The notes beneath the pieces were generated by a model. The model did not search any database. It saw only the letters and a program-made list of their open reading frames with translations, and had not been told where the DNA came from. From NCBI GenBank assembly GCA_022701965.1, contig JAKONL010000436.1:1-8199 (forward strand): a stretch of 8,199 nucleotides of DNA. Reading direction: 5' to 3'. A program made the translations under genes and the position numbers. Of the stretch, positions 1-7,158 are shown piece after piece. The first letter of the stretch is position 1. Each line of letters opens with the position of its first letter. The stretch comes from Burkholderiaceae bacterium (GTDB lineage: Bacteria; Pseudomonadota; Gammaproteobacteria; Burkholderiales; Burkholderiaceae).

Positions 1-57
1 CGAACGCGGAGACTGGAGGCGTGGCGGGGTGGTGGTTCGGTGTGGCGTCTTTCTTGG

Positions 58-225
58 GAAGCGGTGGTTCAGGTTGATGCCGGAGGTGACTCCGGCGGTG
101 CGGCAGCGCTCGGGCCTCGCGATCGCCGCCCCGACGAACACGTCGCAGTTCAGGCCGTTGAAGAGTCCTTGCAGGCCGATCGCCACCCCGTGAGCCGTCG
201 ACGCCTGGGGTGTGAGGGCAGGCAG
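58..225 (-). pseudogene. Possible C-terminal remnant of a TpsB/ShlB-type outer-membrane transporter
   Basis: The minus-strand frame read from 225 down to 58 ends in two stretches that look like the last strands of an outer-membrane beta-barrel: GVAIGLQGLFNGLNCDVFVG and TAGVTSGINLNHRF. The second has hydrophobic residues at alternating positions and ends in an aromatic residue, as barrel C-termini do. Almost every codon here ends in G or C, as in the real genes of this window, and more consistently than in the same frame upstream of about 225. The arrangement resembles the ends of ShlB/FhaC (TpsB) proteins that export two-partner-secretion adhesins. No stop codon follows the terminal Phe: the frame stays open to base 1. 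Upstream the frame is open to a stop near 556, but that part has mixed codon use and no recognisable domain. It may be a decayed gene that lost its stop, or the edge of a repeated or transferred segment. The family assignment is inference from a short stretch. Confidence 0.3.
79..96. repeat. Perfect hairpin with GTGA tetraloop
   Basis: GCCGGAG, GTGA, CTCCGGC forms a perfect 7-bp GC-rich stem closed by a four-base loop of GNRA type when read on the plus strand. No T-tract follows on either strand, so it is not an intrinsic terminator. It lies inside the frame proposed as a TpsB remnant and may be a coincidence of GC-rich coding sequence. Confidence 0.4.
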
Positions 226-575
226 CCGGACATCGGCGCCATGTCGCTGGCGCCTTGACCCGACGACCGACTCTGCCACCGGCATGCCCCGACGGGCCGC
301 CGCCAGCAGCATGGCGTCAGAGCAGAGGGATGGCGTCTGCGCGCCGGTTTGCTGTTCGTCAAGAGCTTTCGCCGGATGGTTGGGGTGCGCTATCCGCCAG
401 CGGAGGGGCTCGGGGATCGGATCGCAATGGACGGCACGGCAGGAGCCGGCGTCCGCATCGCCAGGATCGGGTGACGTGTTGGAGCAACGGTCGCCCGGTC
501 GAGGCGTTACGGATTGTTCTTGACGCGAGGTGCGCTGAGTCTGAACAAGTGTTTCTGTTCAGCGGTTCGCAAATG
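226..575. other. Intergenic stretch without a supported gene
   Basis: Several short overlapping open frames exist on both strands. None has a convincing ribosome binding site, recognisable domain or consistent third-position GC. The minus-strand frame continuous with the possible TpsB remnant stays open through here to a stop near 556, but reads as low-information Arg/Pro/Ser-rich sequence. I see no tRNA, insertion-sequence ends or CRISPR-like repeats. Confidence 0.5.
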
Positions 576-601
576 AAAACAGCGCCCTGAAAGAGCGCTG
601 T
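576..601 (-). terminator. Intrinsic terminator of the Met-rich orphan gene
   Basis: Read on the minus strand, the stem ACAGCGC pairs perfectly with GCGCTGT across a 9-nt loop and is followed at once by TTTTCATTT. It begins about 52 bp after the stop codon of the gene at 654-968, which is the expected place and orientation. The T-run is short, so termination may be incomplete. Confidence 0.7.
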
Positions 602-653
602 CCGAAGAGGTTGGCCGCCCTGCTTCGGACGGCGTGGCCGGTGGCCTGGAAGG

Positions 654-968
654 TCAGACCTGCTTGAGCGACGCCAGATCCACGGTACCGTTCTGGCTGG
701 TGAAACTCGGCGAGCCGTTGTTGCTGCCCGACTGCTGCTGGCTCACGCCGGAGATCTGGTGGTCGCCGGTGTCGTACTGCGTGACCTTGCCGTTCTGCTG
801 GATCGCGAGGCGATGTTGGTCGGGGAAAAAGGCGTAGTGCAGGTCGTTCTGCGAGCCGCTGCTGCTGGGGTTGCTCAGGCCTTCGGGCCACCAGTCGGAC
901 GACGGGGGGTCCATCGGCTTCATCGGTTCCATGGGTTTCATCGGGGCCATCGGCTTCATCGGTTCCAT
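654..968 (-). CDS. Small orphan protein with N-terminal Met-x-Pro repeats
   Basis: This 104-residue protein has no function I can name. Residues 1-21 are seven perfect M-x-P triplets (MEP, MKP, MAP, MKP, MEP, MKP, MDP). A short Ser-rich linker follows, then a compact hydrophilic domain at about 26-104 with WWPEGL, YAFFPDQHRLAIQQNGKV and YDTGDHQISGVSQQQ, which reads like paired beta-strands with turns, and a C-terminal VDLASLKQV. There is no signal peptide or membrane segment, so it is probably cytoplasmic. I chose the ATG at 968 because AGGAG lies 6 nt upstream of it. An in-frame TTG at 983 would add five residues but overlaps that Shine-Dalgarno site. The gene is followed by its own terminator. 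It starts 121 bp beyond the end of the VWA gene on the same strand and could receive read-through from that operon. I have the impression that similar repeat-headed proteins occur in Burkholderiales, but this is unchecked. Confidence 0.75.
   Translation of the reverse strand: MEPMKPMAPMKPMEPMKPMDPPSSDWWPEGLSNPSSSGSQNDLHYAFFPDQHRLAIQQNGKVTQYDTGDHQISGVSQQQSGSNNGSPSFTSQNGTVDLASLKQV
906..968 (-). repeat. Seven tandem 9-bp units encoding Met-x-Pro
   Basis: Seven in-frame 9-bp units code for the M-x-P triplets. An 18-bp double unit encoding MEPMKP recurs exactly at 951-968 and 915-932, which points to growth by duplication of two-unit blocks. A run of six Cs on the coding strand sits at the downstream edge (904-909). 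Gain or loss of a 9-bp unit would keep the frame, while slippage in the C-run would break it. Confidence 0.9.
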
Positions 969-1089
969 CTGTAACTCCTGCAATCGTTAATGAGAGGACG
1001 ACGAAGGTAGTAACGCCTGGACGGCGAGGCTGTGGGCCGGGGCCGACGGACCGCGTCGGCTATCAAAAGCGTGAGGGCGTCCGAGGCGT
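969..1089. promoter_or_regulatory. Spacer between the VWA operon and the Met-rich gene
   Basis: This 121-bp spacer holds the AGGAG Shine-Dalgarno site of the downstream minus-strand gene at 975-979. I see no confident -35/-10 pair and no terminator for the VWA operon. A 6-bp stem (1042-1047 with 1055-1060) is present but lacks a T-tract. Either a divergent promoter type is used, or the Met-rich gene is read from the upstream operon. Confidence 0.4.
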
Positions 1090-2130
1090 CTAGAGGATCC
1101 GGTTGAACCAGAAGAGCGAGAGGCCGGCCGACAGCAGCGCCAGGACCGCGGCACCGAGCGCGAACAGCGCCGACACCTCGGTCTCCTTCTTCTCGACGGT
1201 CAGGCGCGAGCTCAGCGTGTCGTAGACCTTCTTGAGGTCGGCCGCCGTCCCCGCGTAGAAGTAGTCGCCCTGCGTCTGCTTGGCGACCGCCTTGAGCGTC
1301 TCCTCGTCGAGCCGCACGCGCATCGACCAGCCTTCGAAGCCGATGGTCTCGCCGTCGACCGTGCCGACGCCCACCGTGTAGACGCGCACGCCGCGGTCGG
1401 CGGCCACCTTCGCCGCCTCCAGGGGATCGACGCCCGTGGTGCGCTGGCCATCGGTCAGCATGATGATCGCCGCCGAGGTGTAGGAGCCCGGTGCCACCGG
1501 CGTGAACTCCTTGGGCGCCGCCTTGCCGGCCTGCTCGATCGCCACGCCGCGCTGGCGGCTCTGCGGACCGAAGTTCGCCAGGTCGATGCCGGCATCCGGG
1601 AACAGCGTCGCCAGCGAGACGACGATGGCGTTGCCGGTCGCCGTGGCCCGCTGCAGCTGGAAGCCGTCGATCGCGGTCACGAGATCGTCGTGGTTGACGG
1701 TCGGCAGCTGCGCCACCTGGGCGCTGCCCGCGAACGCGACGATGCCGACCTTCACCGTGCGCGGCAGGTCCTTGATGAAAGCCTTCGCCGCCTCCTGCGC
1801 CGCGACCAGCCGGTTGGGCAGCACGTCGGTGGCGCGCATGCTGCCCGAGACGTCCATCGCCAGGATGATGGTCTGCTGGTTCGACGGCAGCGTGACGACT
1901 GCCATCGGGCGCGACGCGGCGACCAGCATCGCCGCGATCGCGAGCAGGAAGAGGAAGGGCGGAACGTGGCGCCGGATGCTCTGCCGCGCGCCCATCGCCT
2001 CGCGCACGATCGACAGGCTCGCGTAGTGCAGCGCCAGCTTCTTCTTGCGCCGCATGAGCCAGACGTAGAGGAGCACCAGCAGCGGAAGCGCCGCGAGCAA
2101 CCACAGGAATTGCGGCCAGAGGAAATTCAT
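1090..2130 (-). CDS. BatA-like membrane-anchored VWA-domain protein
   Basis: This 346-residue protein has an N-terminal membrane segment (about 10-26), a second at about 56-73, a von Willebrand factor A domain (about 87-305) and a C-terminal membrane helix (about 321-343). This is the layout of BatA/aerotolerance-operon VWA proteins. The metal-ion-dependent adhesion site looks complete: D93-x-S95-x-S97 in AMDVSGSM, a Thr near 165 in ATATGNA, and D227 in LTDGQ. The domain should face the periplasm and bind partners through a divalent metal. The stretch at about 179-217, between the second and third metal motifs, is a hydrophilic insert. The start at 2130 overlaps the end of the DUF58 gene in ATGA, so translation is probably coupled, and AAGGTGG lies 7 nt upstream. 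It is the last gene of the protease-MoxR-DUF58-VWA operon. In characterised systems such VWA proteins work with a MoxR ATPase; the client here is unknown. Confidence 0.93.
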   Translation of the reverse strand: MNFLWPQFLWLLAALPLLVLLYVWLMRRKKKLALHYASLSIVREAMGARQSIRRHVPPFLFLLAIAAMLVAASRPMAVVTLPSNQQTIILAMDVSGSMRATDVLPNRLVAAQEAAKAFIKDLPRTVKVGIVAFAGSAQVAQLPTVNHDDLVTAIDGFQLQRATATGNAIVVSLATLFPDAGIDLANFGPQSRQRGVAIEQAGKAAPKEFTPVAPGSYTSAAIIMLTDGQRTTGVDPLEAAKVAADRGVRVYTVGVGTVDGETIGFEGWSMRVRLDEETLKAVAKQTQGDYFYAGTAADLKKVYDTLSSRLTVEKKETEVSALFALGAAVLALLSAGLSLFWFNRIL

Positions 2131-3099
2131 GCTGTCGCCACCTTCGTTGGGGTACCGCCGCCCCGGACGCGGCGCTTGCGGAGGTCGGTGAAGCGCAGGA
2201 TCGCTGCGGCGAGATCCTCCTGCGTCGAGAGTTCGAGCGTGTCGACACCGGCCCTGGCCAGCGAGCTGCGCAGGACCGCTTCGCGCTCCGAGGCGATCTT
2301 CGCGAATCGCTTGCGGAAGCCGGCGTCGTGCGTGTCGACCCAGAGCTGCTCGCCGGTCTCGGCATCGCGCAGCGGCACGAGGCCGAGGTCGGGCAGTTCC
2401 AGCTCCAGCGGATCGAACAGGCGCACGGCAATCACCTCGTGGCGCTGCGTGAGCTGCGCGAGCGGCCGTTCCCAGCCGGGTTCGCTCAGGAAATCGGAGA
2501 CGACGAAGACGGTCGAGCGCCGCTTCATCAGGCCGGCGGCGGATTTCAGCAGGTCGTCCAGCCGTGTCATGCCCTTCTGCGTCGGCGCCACCGTGTCCGC
2601 GCGCCGCGCCATCGAGTGCAGCAGGTGCAGCACGTGGCGGCGTCCGCTGCGCGGTGGAATCACCGCCTCGAGGTCGTTGCCGTAGACCAGCGCGCCGACG
2701 CGGTTGCCGTGGCGCGTGAGCAGCCGCGCGAGCACGCCGACGAAGCCGATCGAGATCTCGCGCTTGGCCTTCGTGCCGGAGCCGAAGTCGACCGACCGGC
2801 TCAGGTCGAGCACGAACCAGGCAGCCATCTCGCGGTCTTCGGTGAAGACGCGCACATACGGCGTCTGCAGGCGGGCGGTGACGTTCCAGTCGATGTGTCG
2901 GACGTCGTCGTGGTGCTGGTATTCGCGCAGGTCGGCGAGATCGAGTCCGCCGCCGCGCATCAGCGTGCGGTAGTCGCCCTGCAGCAGGCCGTCGAGCTGG
3001 CGTATCACCGTCCACTCGAGCCGGTTCAGCAGCCGTTCGGCCGCCCCCCCTGCCTCGGCGACCGCGCGATCGTCGTTGGCGGCTGGAACCTTGGGCGTC

Positions 3100-3119
<20 letters not shown>
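2127..3119 (-). CDS. DUF58 domain protein of the MoxR/VWA module
   Basis: The 330-residue protein carries the DUF58 signature at about 49-108: GDYRTLMRGGGLDLADLREY, then DDVRHIDWNVTAR, then EDRE and VLDLSRS. The last is a D-x-S-x-S-like element (D105, S107, S109), consistent with DUF58 being a divergent VWA fold. The whole protein fits the family's usual size, and no membrane segment is evident. Members nearly always sit beside a MoxR ATPase and are thought to be its cytoplasmic partner or adaptor; no catalytic activity is established. The ATG at 3119 lies 20 nt inside the end of the MoxR gene, with only a weak GGAA upstream, so expression probably depends on translational coupling. The stop overlaps the VWA start by 4 nt. 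The C-terminal tail (about 312-330) is basic and low in complexity. Confidence 0.92.
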
Positions 3120-4119
<1,000 letters not shown>

Positions 4120-4135
4120 GGGTGCTTTCGGGAAA

Positions 4136-5116
4136 CTAGAACGGTGGCGAACCGACGGCCGAGGCCGCGTTTTCGATCGGCACGGCGAAGGCGATGCCGA
4201 TGAAGGTGCGCTGCTGCGTCGGATTCAGGATCGCGGTGACGATGCCCAGCACCTCGCCGTCCATGTTGACCAATGGTCCGCCGGAATTGCCCGGGTTGGC
4301 CGCGGCGTCGAACTGGATCAGGTTGCCGAGCTCCTGCTTGCCCTCGGGCGAGCGGAACGAGCGTTTCAGGCCCGACACGACGCCCGACGACACCGACGGT
4401 CCGATGCCGAACGGAAAGCCGACGGCGGCCACCGCGTCGCCGGACTGCAGGTCGGCGGTCGAGCGCATCGTCGCGGCGATCAGGTCGTCGGGGATCTTCT
4501 GCGCCTGGAGCACGGCGAGGTCGTTTTCAGGCTGCATGCCGGTCACGGTCGCGGTGGCCTCGAGACCGTCGTAGAAAGTGACCTTGATGGTGTCCGCGCC
4601 GGCCACGACATGCAGGTTGGTGAGGATCACGCCCTTGTCGACGATCACGACGCCGGTGCCGACGCCGCGTTCGGTCGGGCCGGACGGCGCTTCGTCGGCC
4701 TCCGGCGGCTTGCCCCGCGCCAGGTTGCGGCCGCGCTTCTCGGTCTTTGCCTCCGGGCTGGCGCGCTCCGGGCCGTAGCCGACCACGCGCACCACGGCCG
4801 GTCGGACGATCTCGGCCGCGCGGGCGGCGGGCGAGGGCAGGGTGGCCGTCTGCAGCGTCTTCATGACGGCGGCGTCGATGTCCTTCTGGGTCAGCGTGTG
4901 CCCGGGGCGCGGCATCCAGACCACCGCCGCACCGACCATCGCCGCCATGGCGAAGACGAGGGTGCCGAAGGACTTGCGGCCGGGCTGCCACGGTGTCTTG
5001 CGAATGGTGGATGGCGGCGCCGTCTCGACCTCGACTCCCCGCTCGGGGGATGGCGGAGGCTCTCCGACGACGCGCGATGCGTCCGGCGAGCGGCTGTACA
5101 AACCTGGCCTGCGCAT
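4136..5116 (-). CDS. Membrane-anchored trypsin-like (S1C-type) serine protease without PDZ domain
   Basis: This 326-residue protein has a 45-residue proline-rich cytoplasmic head, one membrane helix (about 50-68) and a trypsin-like domain from about 100 on. The triad is clear: H169 in LTNLHVVAG, D199 in ENDLAVL and S278 in NPGNSGGPL, the DegP/DegS/HtrA pattern. The protein ends soon after GIAFAVPIEN, where DegP-type proteases would continue into PDZ domains, so it is a PDZ-less form with the protease in the periplasm. A charged low-complexity stretch (about 118-148) sits just before the catalytic core. The ATG at 5116 is preferred because GGAGG lies 5 nt upstream. A TTG at 5128 would add four residues but overlaps that site. 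It is the first gene of the operon with MoxR, DUF58 and VWA, 16 bp before MoxR, so its job is probably linked to theirs, for example processing or quality control of envelope proteins. Confidence 0.92.
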   Translation of the reverse strand: MRRPGLYSRSPDASRVVGEPPPSPERGVEVETAPPSTIRKTPWQPGRKSFGTLVFAMAAMVGAAVVWMPRPGHTLTQKDIDAAVMKTLQTATLPSPAARAAEIVRPAVVRVVGYGPERASPEAKTEKRGRNLARGKPPEADEAPSGPTERGVGTGVVIVDKGVILTNLHVVAGADTIKVTFYDGLEATATVTGMQPENDLAVLQAQKIPDDLIAATMRSTADLQSGDAVAAVGFPFGIGPSVSSGVVSGLKRSFRSPEGKQELGNLIQFDAAANPGNSGGPLVNMDGEVLGIVTAILNPTQQRTFIGIAFAVPIENAASAVGSPPF

Positions 5117-5138
5117 CGGGACCTCCAACGAACGAATT

Positions 5139-5178
5139 GGGCGTGAGATATTTCACAGTAGCACGCTTTCTCACGCCC
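5139..5178. repeat. Perfect 10-bp inverted repeat between divergent genes
   Basis: GGGCGTGAGA (5139-5148) and its exact complement TCTCACGCCC (5169-5178) are separated by 20 bp. The left arm overlaps the CRP-type palindrome. There is no T-tract, and the position between two divergent start codons favours an operator or dyad binding site over a terminator. The arm centres are 30 bp apart, about three helical turns, so two bound dimers would face the same side of the DNA. Confidence 0.6.
5142..5157. promoter_or_regulatory. CRP/FNR-family-type binding site candidate
   Basis: CGTGA, six bases, TCACA matches the TGTGA-N6-TCACA consensus of CRP-type regulators at nine of ten defined positions. It sits in the 89-bp gap between the divergent protease operon and tatD-like gene, centred 33-34 bp upstream of the protease start codon and 56-57 bp upstream of the tatD start codon. 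The match could arise by chance, but an AT-richer palindrome in a short divergent spacer of a GC-rich genome is notable. I could not place convincing -35/-10 boxes for either gene. Confidence 0.4.
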
Positions 5179-5205
5179 TGCATCGCTTCGGGGCATCATC
5201 GGCCG

Positions 5206-6060
5206 ATGACCGGTTTCATCGACACCCACTGCCACTTGGACGCACCCGAATTCGGCGACGAGAGCACGGCGGTCCGCGCCCGTGCGCTCGCGCGCGGCGT
5301 GACGATCTGCGTGATTCCGGCGGTCCGCGTCGCCAATTTCCCCGCGGTCCGCGCGCTCGCCCATGCGCGGGATGACGCGTATGCGCTGGGCATCCATCCG
5401 CTGTGCACGGGCGAGGCACATGACGACGACCTGGAGGCGCTCGATGCCGAATTGAGCCGCCATCGGGACGATCCGCGCCTGGTGGCCGTGGGCGAGATCG
5501 GCCTTGATTATTTCGTCCCCGGGTTGGACGCGACCCGTCAGGAGCGCTTCTTCCGCGTGCAACTGCAACTGGCGAGGAAGCACGGGCTGCCGGTGGTCCT
5601 CCATGTGCGCCGATCGGTCGACAAGGTGCTCGGCCAGCTGCGCCAGGTCGGCGCCGGCCGGCCCTGGCACGGCATCGCGCACGCGTTCAACGGCAGCGAA
5701 CAGCAGGCGAGGGCCTGCCTCGCGCTGGGGCTCAAGCTTGGTTTCGGCGGCACGCTCACCTTCGAGCGGGCGCTCCAGGTGCGCCGCCTGGCCACCGCCC
5801 TGCCGATCGGGGCGATCGTGATGGAAACCGATTCGCCCGACATCCAGCCGCACTGGCTCTACCGGACCCAGGCACAGCGCGACGCCGGTGCGCCCCAGGC
5901 GCGCAACGAACCCGGCGAACTGCCGCGCATAGGGCAGGCGCTCGCGGCCTTGCGGGGCATCGACGTGGGCGAGCTCGCCCGGGCGACCACGCGCAATGCC
6001 GTCGAGGCATTGCCGAAGCTCGGCGCAGATATTTTTTCGTCGAGGGTCCCCACGGCGTAA
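5206..6060 (+). CDS. TatD-family metal-dependent hydrolase, YjjV-like
   Basis: This 284-residue protein has the full TatD metal-site set: H8 and H10 in DTHCHLD, E97 in VGEIGLDY, H133 in VLHVRRS, H159 in GIAHAFNG and D209 in METDSPD. TatD enzymes are cytoplasmic TIM-barrel hydrolases with two metals. Characterised members are DNases (3'-5' exonuclease and AP-site activity), and others act on D-aminoacyl-tRNA or nucleotides. The segments AVGEIGLD, the Leu-His-x-Arg-Arg pattern around H133 and GGTLTFERA match E. coli YjjV better than TatD or YcfH, by recall and not alignment. The length is normal for the family. I chose the ATG at 5206 because the protein then opens with the conserved strand and HxH motif; longer starts only add upstream sequence overlapping the divergent promoter region. 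The Shine-Dalgarno site is weak. It is divergent from the protease operon, and the next gene lies 83 bp downstream. Confidence 0.93.
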   Translation: MTGFIDTHCHLDAPEFGDESTAVRARALARGVTICVIPAVRVANFPAVRALAHARDDAYALGIHPLCTGEAHDDDLEALDAELSRHRDDPRLVAVGEIGLDYFVPGLDATRQERFFRVQLQLARKHGLPVVLHVRRSVDKVLGQLRQVGAGRPWHGIAHAFNGSEQQARACLALGLKLGFGGTLTFERALQVRRLATALPIGAIVMETDSPDIQPHWLYRTQAQRDAGAPQARNEPGELPRIGQALAALRGIDVGELARATTRNAVEALPKLGADIFSSRVPTA

Positions 6061-6143
6061 ACCCTTGTCATCCGGCCGCAGCGGTCGCTCGTTGACTCCT
6101 CAGTGCGGCCAGTCCGTCACTGCAACACTTCTGGAGAAACCCC

Positions 6144-6527
6144 ATGACCTCTTCCTTCATCCGTACCGTTCCCGCCATCGTTGCCCTGGGCATCGCCTCC
6201 ATCGGTTTCTCCGCTTCGGCACAGACCCCGCCGCCGCCCGCCGCGCCGATGACCCCGACCGCTCCGATGGCCGCACCCGCACCCGCCGTCGCACCCCAGC
6301 CCACCATGACCGAGAAGGCCAAGACCGGCACCAAGAAGGCCTACAACTCGACCAAGCACGGCGCCAAGAAGGCCGGTCATGCGACCAAGCGCGTCGCCAA
6401 GAAGACCGGCAACGCGGTCGCCAACGTCGGTCACAAGGCGGCCGACGGCATGCGCAGCGCCGGCCACAAGATCGGCGAGAAGATCCCCGGCACGCCGGAA
6501 AACATGGCGCTGAAGAAGCAGCAGTAA
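6144..6527 (+). CDS. Secreted lysine-rich histone-H1/LEA-like small protein
   Basis: This 127-residue protein has a clear Sec signal peptide (basic start, hydrophobic core at about 8-22, probable cleavage after SASA at 26). A Pro/Ala linker follows (about 28-53), then a strongly basic Lys/Ala/Gly/His region (about 55-115) with recurring elements such as TKKAYNSTKHGAKKAGHATK and GHKAADGMRSAGHKIGEKI. It has no Cys and few aromatic residues. This composition resembles histone-H1-type tails and group 3 LEA-like helices, so a disordered or amphipathic-helical periplasmic protein is likely. Possible roles are binding of nucleic acid or lipopolysaccharide, or desiccation/stress protection, but none is shown by the sequence. 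A good Shine-Dalgarno site, TGGAGAA, ends 5 nt before the ATG. The gene is monocistronic, bounded downstream by a strong terminator. Confidence 0.88.
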   Translation: MTSSFIRTVPAIVALGIASIGFSASAQTPPPPAAPMTPTAPMAAPAPAVAPQPTMTEKAKTGTKKAYNSTKHGAKKAGHATKRVAKKTGNAVANVGHKAADGMRSAGHKIGEKIPGTPENMALKKQQ

Positions 6528-6547
6528 TCTGCCGAGGCCCTGTCGAG

Positions 6548-6570
6548 AAAACCCGCTGCGGCGGGTTTTT
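6548..6570 (+). terminator. Intrinsic terminator after the lysine-rich protein gene
   Basis: AAAACCCGC pairs perfectly with GCGGGTTTT across a TGCG loop, giving a 9-bp stem ending in a T-run. It lies 20 bp after the stop codon. It separates the small secreted-protein gene from the glycosylase operon, which must therefore have a promoter of its own in the next 24 bp or read through. Confidence 0.9.
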
Positions 6571-6579
6571 CGTCGTTTG

Positions 6580-6585
6580 TAGACT
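6580..6585 (+). promoter_or_regulatory. Possible -10 element of the glycosylase operon
   Basis: TAGACT, preceded by TTTG, is the only -10-like hexamer between the terminator and the ATG at 6595. Transcription would begin around 6592-6593, giving an almost leaderless mRNA, which would explain the absence of a clear Shine-Dalgarno site. No good -35 box is seen, and the expected position falls in the terminator stem. Confidence 0.3.
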
Positions 6586-6594
6586 GCACGGGAT

Positions 6595-7158
6595 ATGAAA
6601 GTCGCAACAAGCACGTCCGCGACCGCCGCGAAGGCCCGCCTCGCCGGCCTGGCGCCGATCGTGTCCACGCGTACGGTGGTGCTGATCCTGGGCAGCTTCC
6701 CGGGCGCGAAGTCGCTGGAATTCGGGCGGTACTATGCCCATCCGCAGAACCACTTCTGGAAGATCTTGCAAGCCGTCTGGCCCTCCCATCCGCTGCCGCC
6801 GCCGACCGACCCGTTTGTTGCCCGTGCCGACTGGCTGCTCGCGCGAGGCCTCGGCGTCTGGGACGTGTATGCCGCCTGCGAGCGGGAAGGCAGCCTGGAC
6901 AGCGCGATCCGCGATGCGGCGGTCAACGATTTCGGCGGGCTCGACCTGCCGCGGCTGGGCGCCGTCGCGCACAACGGCGCCGAGAGCTTCCGGCATTCGC
7001 AGCGCGTGATCGACGCGTTCGCCGACGCCCGGCCCGCCTCGGCAGCGCCGTTGCCGGTCTACAGGCTGCCGTCGACCAGCCCGGCCAACGCGTCGTGGAG
7101 CTTCGAACGAAAGCTCGAAGCCTGGCACGACGTCTTCGTGCGTCACGGAATCGCCTGA
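6595..7158 (+). CDS. Family 6 uracil-DNA glycosylase superfamily protein (DNA-deoxyinosine glycosylase)
   Basis: This 187-residue protein shows the hallmarks of the hypoxanthine-DNA glycosylase (HDG, family 6) branch of the UDG superfamily: LILGSFPGAKSLEFGRYYAH (about 30-49) leading into PQNHFW with the probable catalytic Asn at 52, LGVWDVY (86-92), and LPSTSPANA (158-166), the motif that helps hold the flipped base. The enzyme should cut the N-glycosidic bond of deaminated bases, chiefly hypoxanthine from adenine, to begin base-excision repair in the cytoplasm. The length is typical and all motifs are present. The first 20 residues before RLAGLAPIV are poorly conserved-looking, so a start slightly further in cannot be excluded. 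Its stop codon overlaps the next ATG by 1 nt (TGATG), which indicates translational coupling. Confidence 0.9.
   Translation: MKVATSTSATAAKARLAGLAPIVSTRTVVLILGSFPGAKSLEFGRYYAHPQNHFWKILQAVWPSHPLPPPTDPFVARADWLLARGLGVWDVYAACEREGSLDSAIRDAAVNDFGGLDLPRLGAVAHNGAESFRHSQRVIDAFADARPASAAPLPVYRLPSTSPANASWSFERKLEAWHDVFVRHGIA

Noticed and set aside
40..590. Short plus-strand open frames (40-258, 212-523, 255-590) as genes
   Set aside because: No ribosome binding site, no domain, poor third-position GC and mutual overlap. The last one runs into the terminator stem.
1042..1060. Stem-loop after the VWA gene as an operon terminator
   Set aside because: The stem is only 6 bp and no T-tract follows on the minus strand.
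956..3015. Minus-strand frames of 491 and 641 codons spanning the VWA and DUF58 genes
   Set aside because: The 641-codon frame is the VWA gene with an out-of-frame extension through DUF58. The 491-codon frame is a shadow of both. The ATGA overlap with a Shine-Dalgarno site fixes the VWA start at 2130.
4993..5205. N-terminal extension of the TatD-family protein back to 4993
   Set aside because: It would overlap the divergent protease gene and the intergenic palindromes. The conserved protein begins with the HxH strand just after the ATG at 5206.
6074..6110. 7-bp inverted repeat (GGCCGCA/TGCGGCC) after tatD with an overlapping TTGACT
   Set aside because: The arms are short with a 23-base loop and no T-run, and no -10 hexamer lies at a usual distance from TTGACT. 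It is common in GC-rich DNA.
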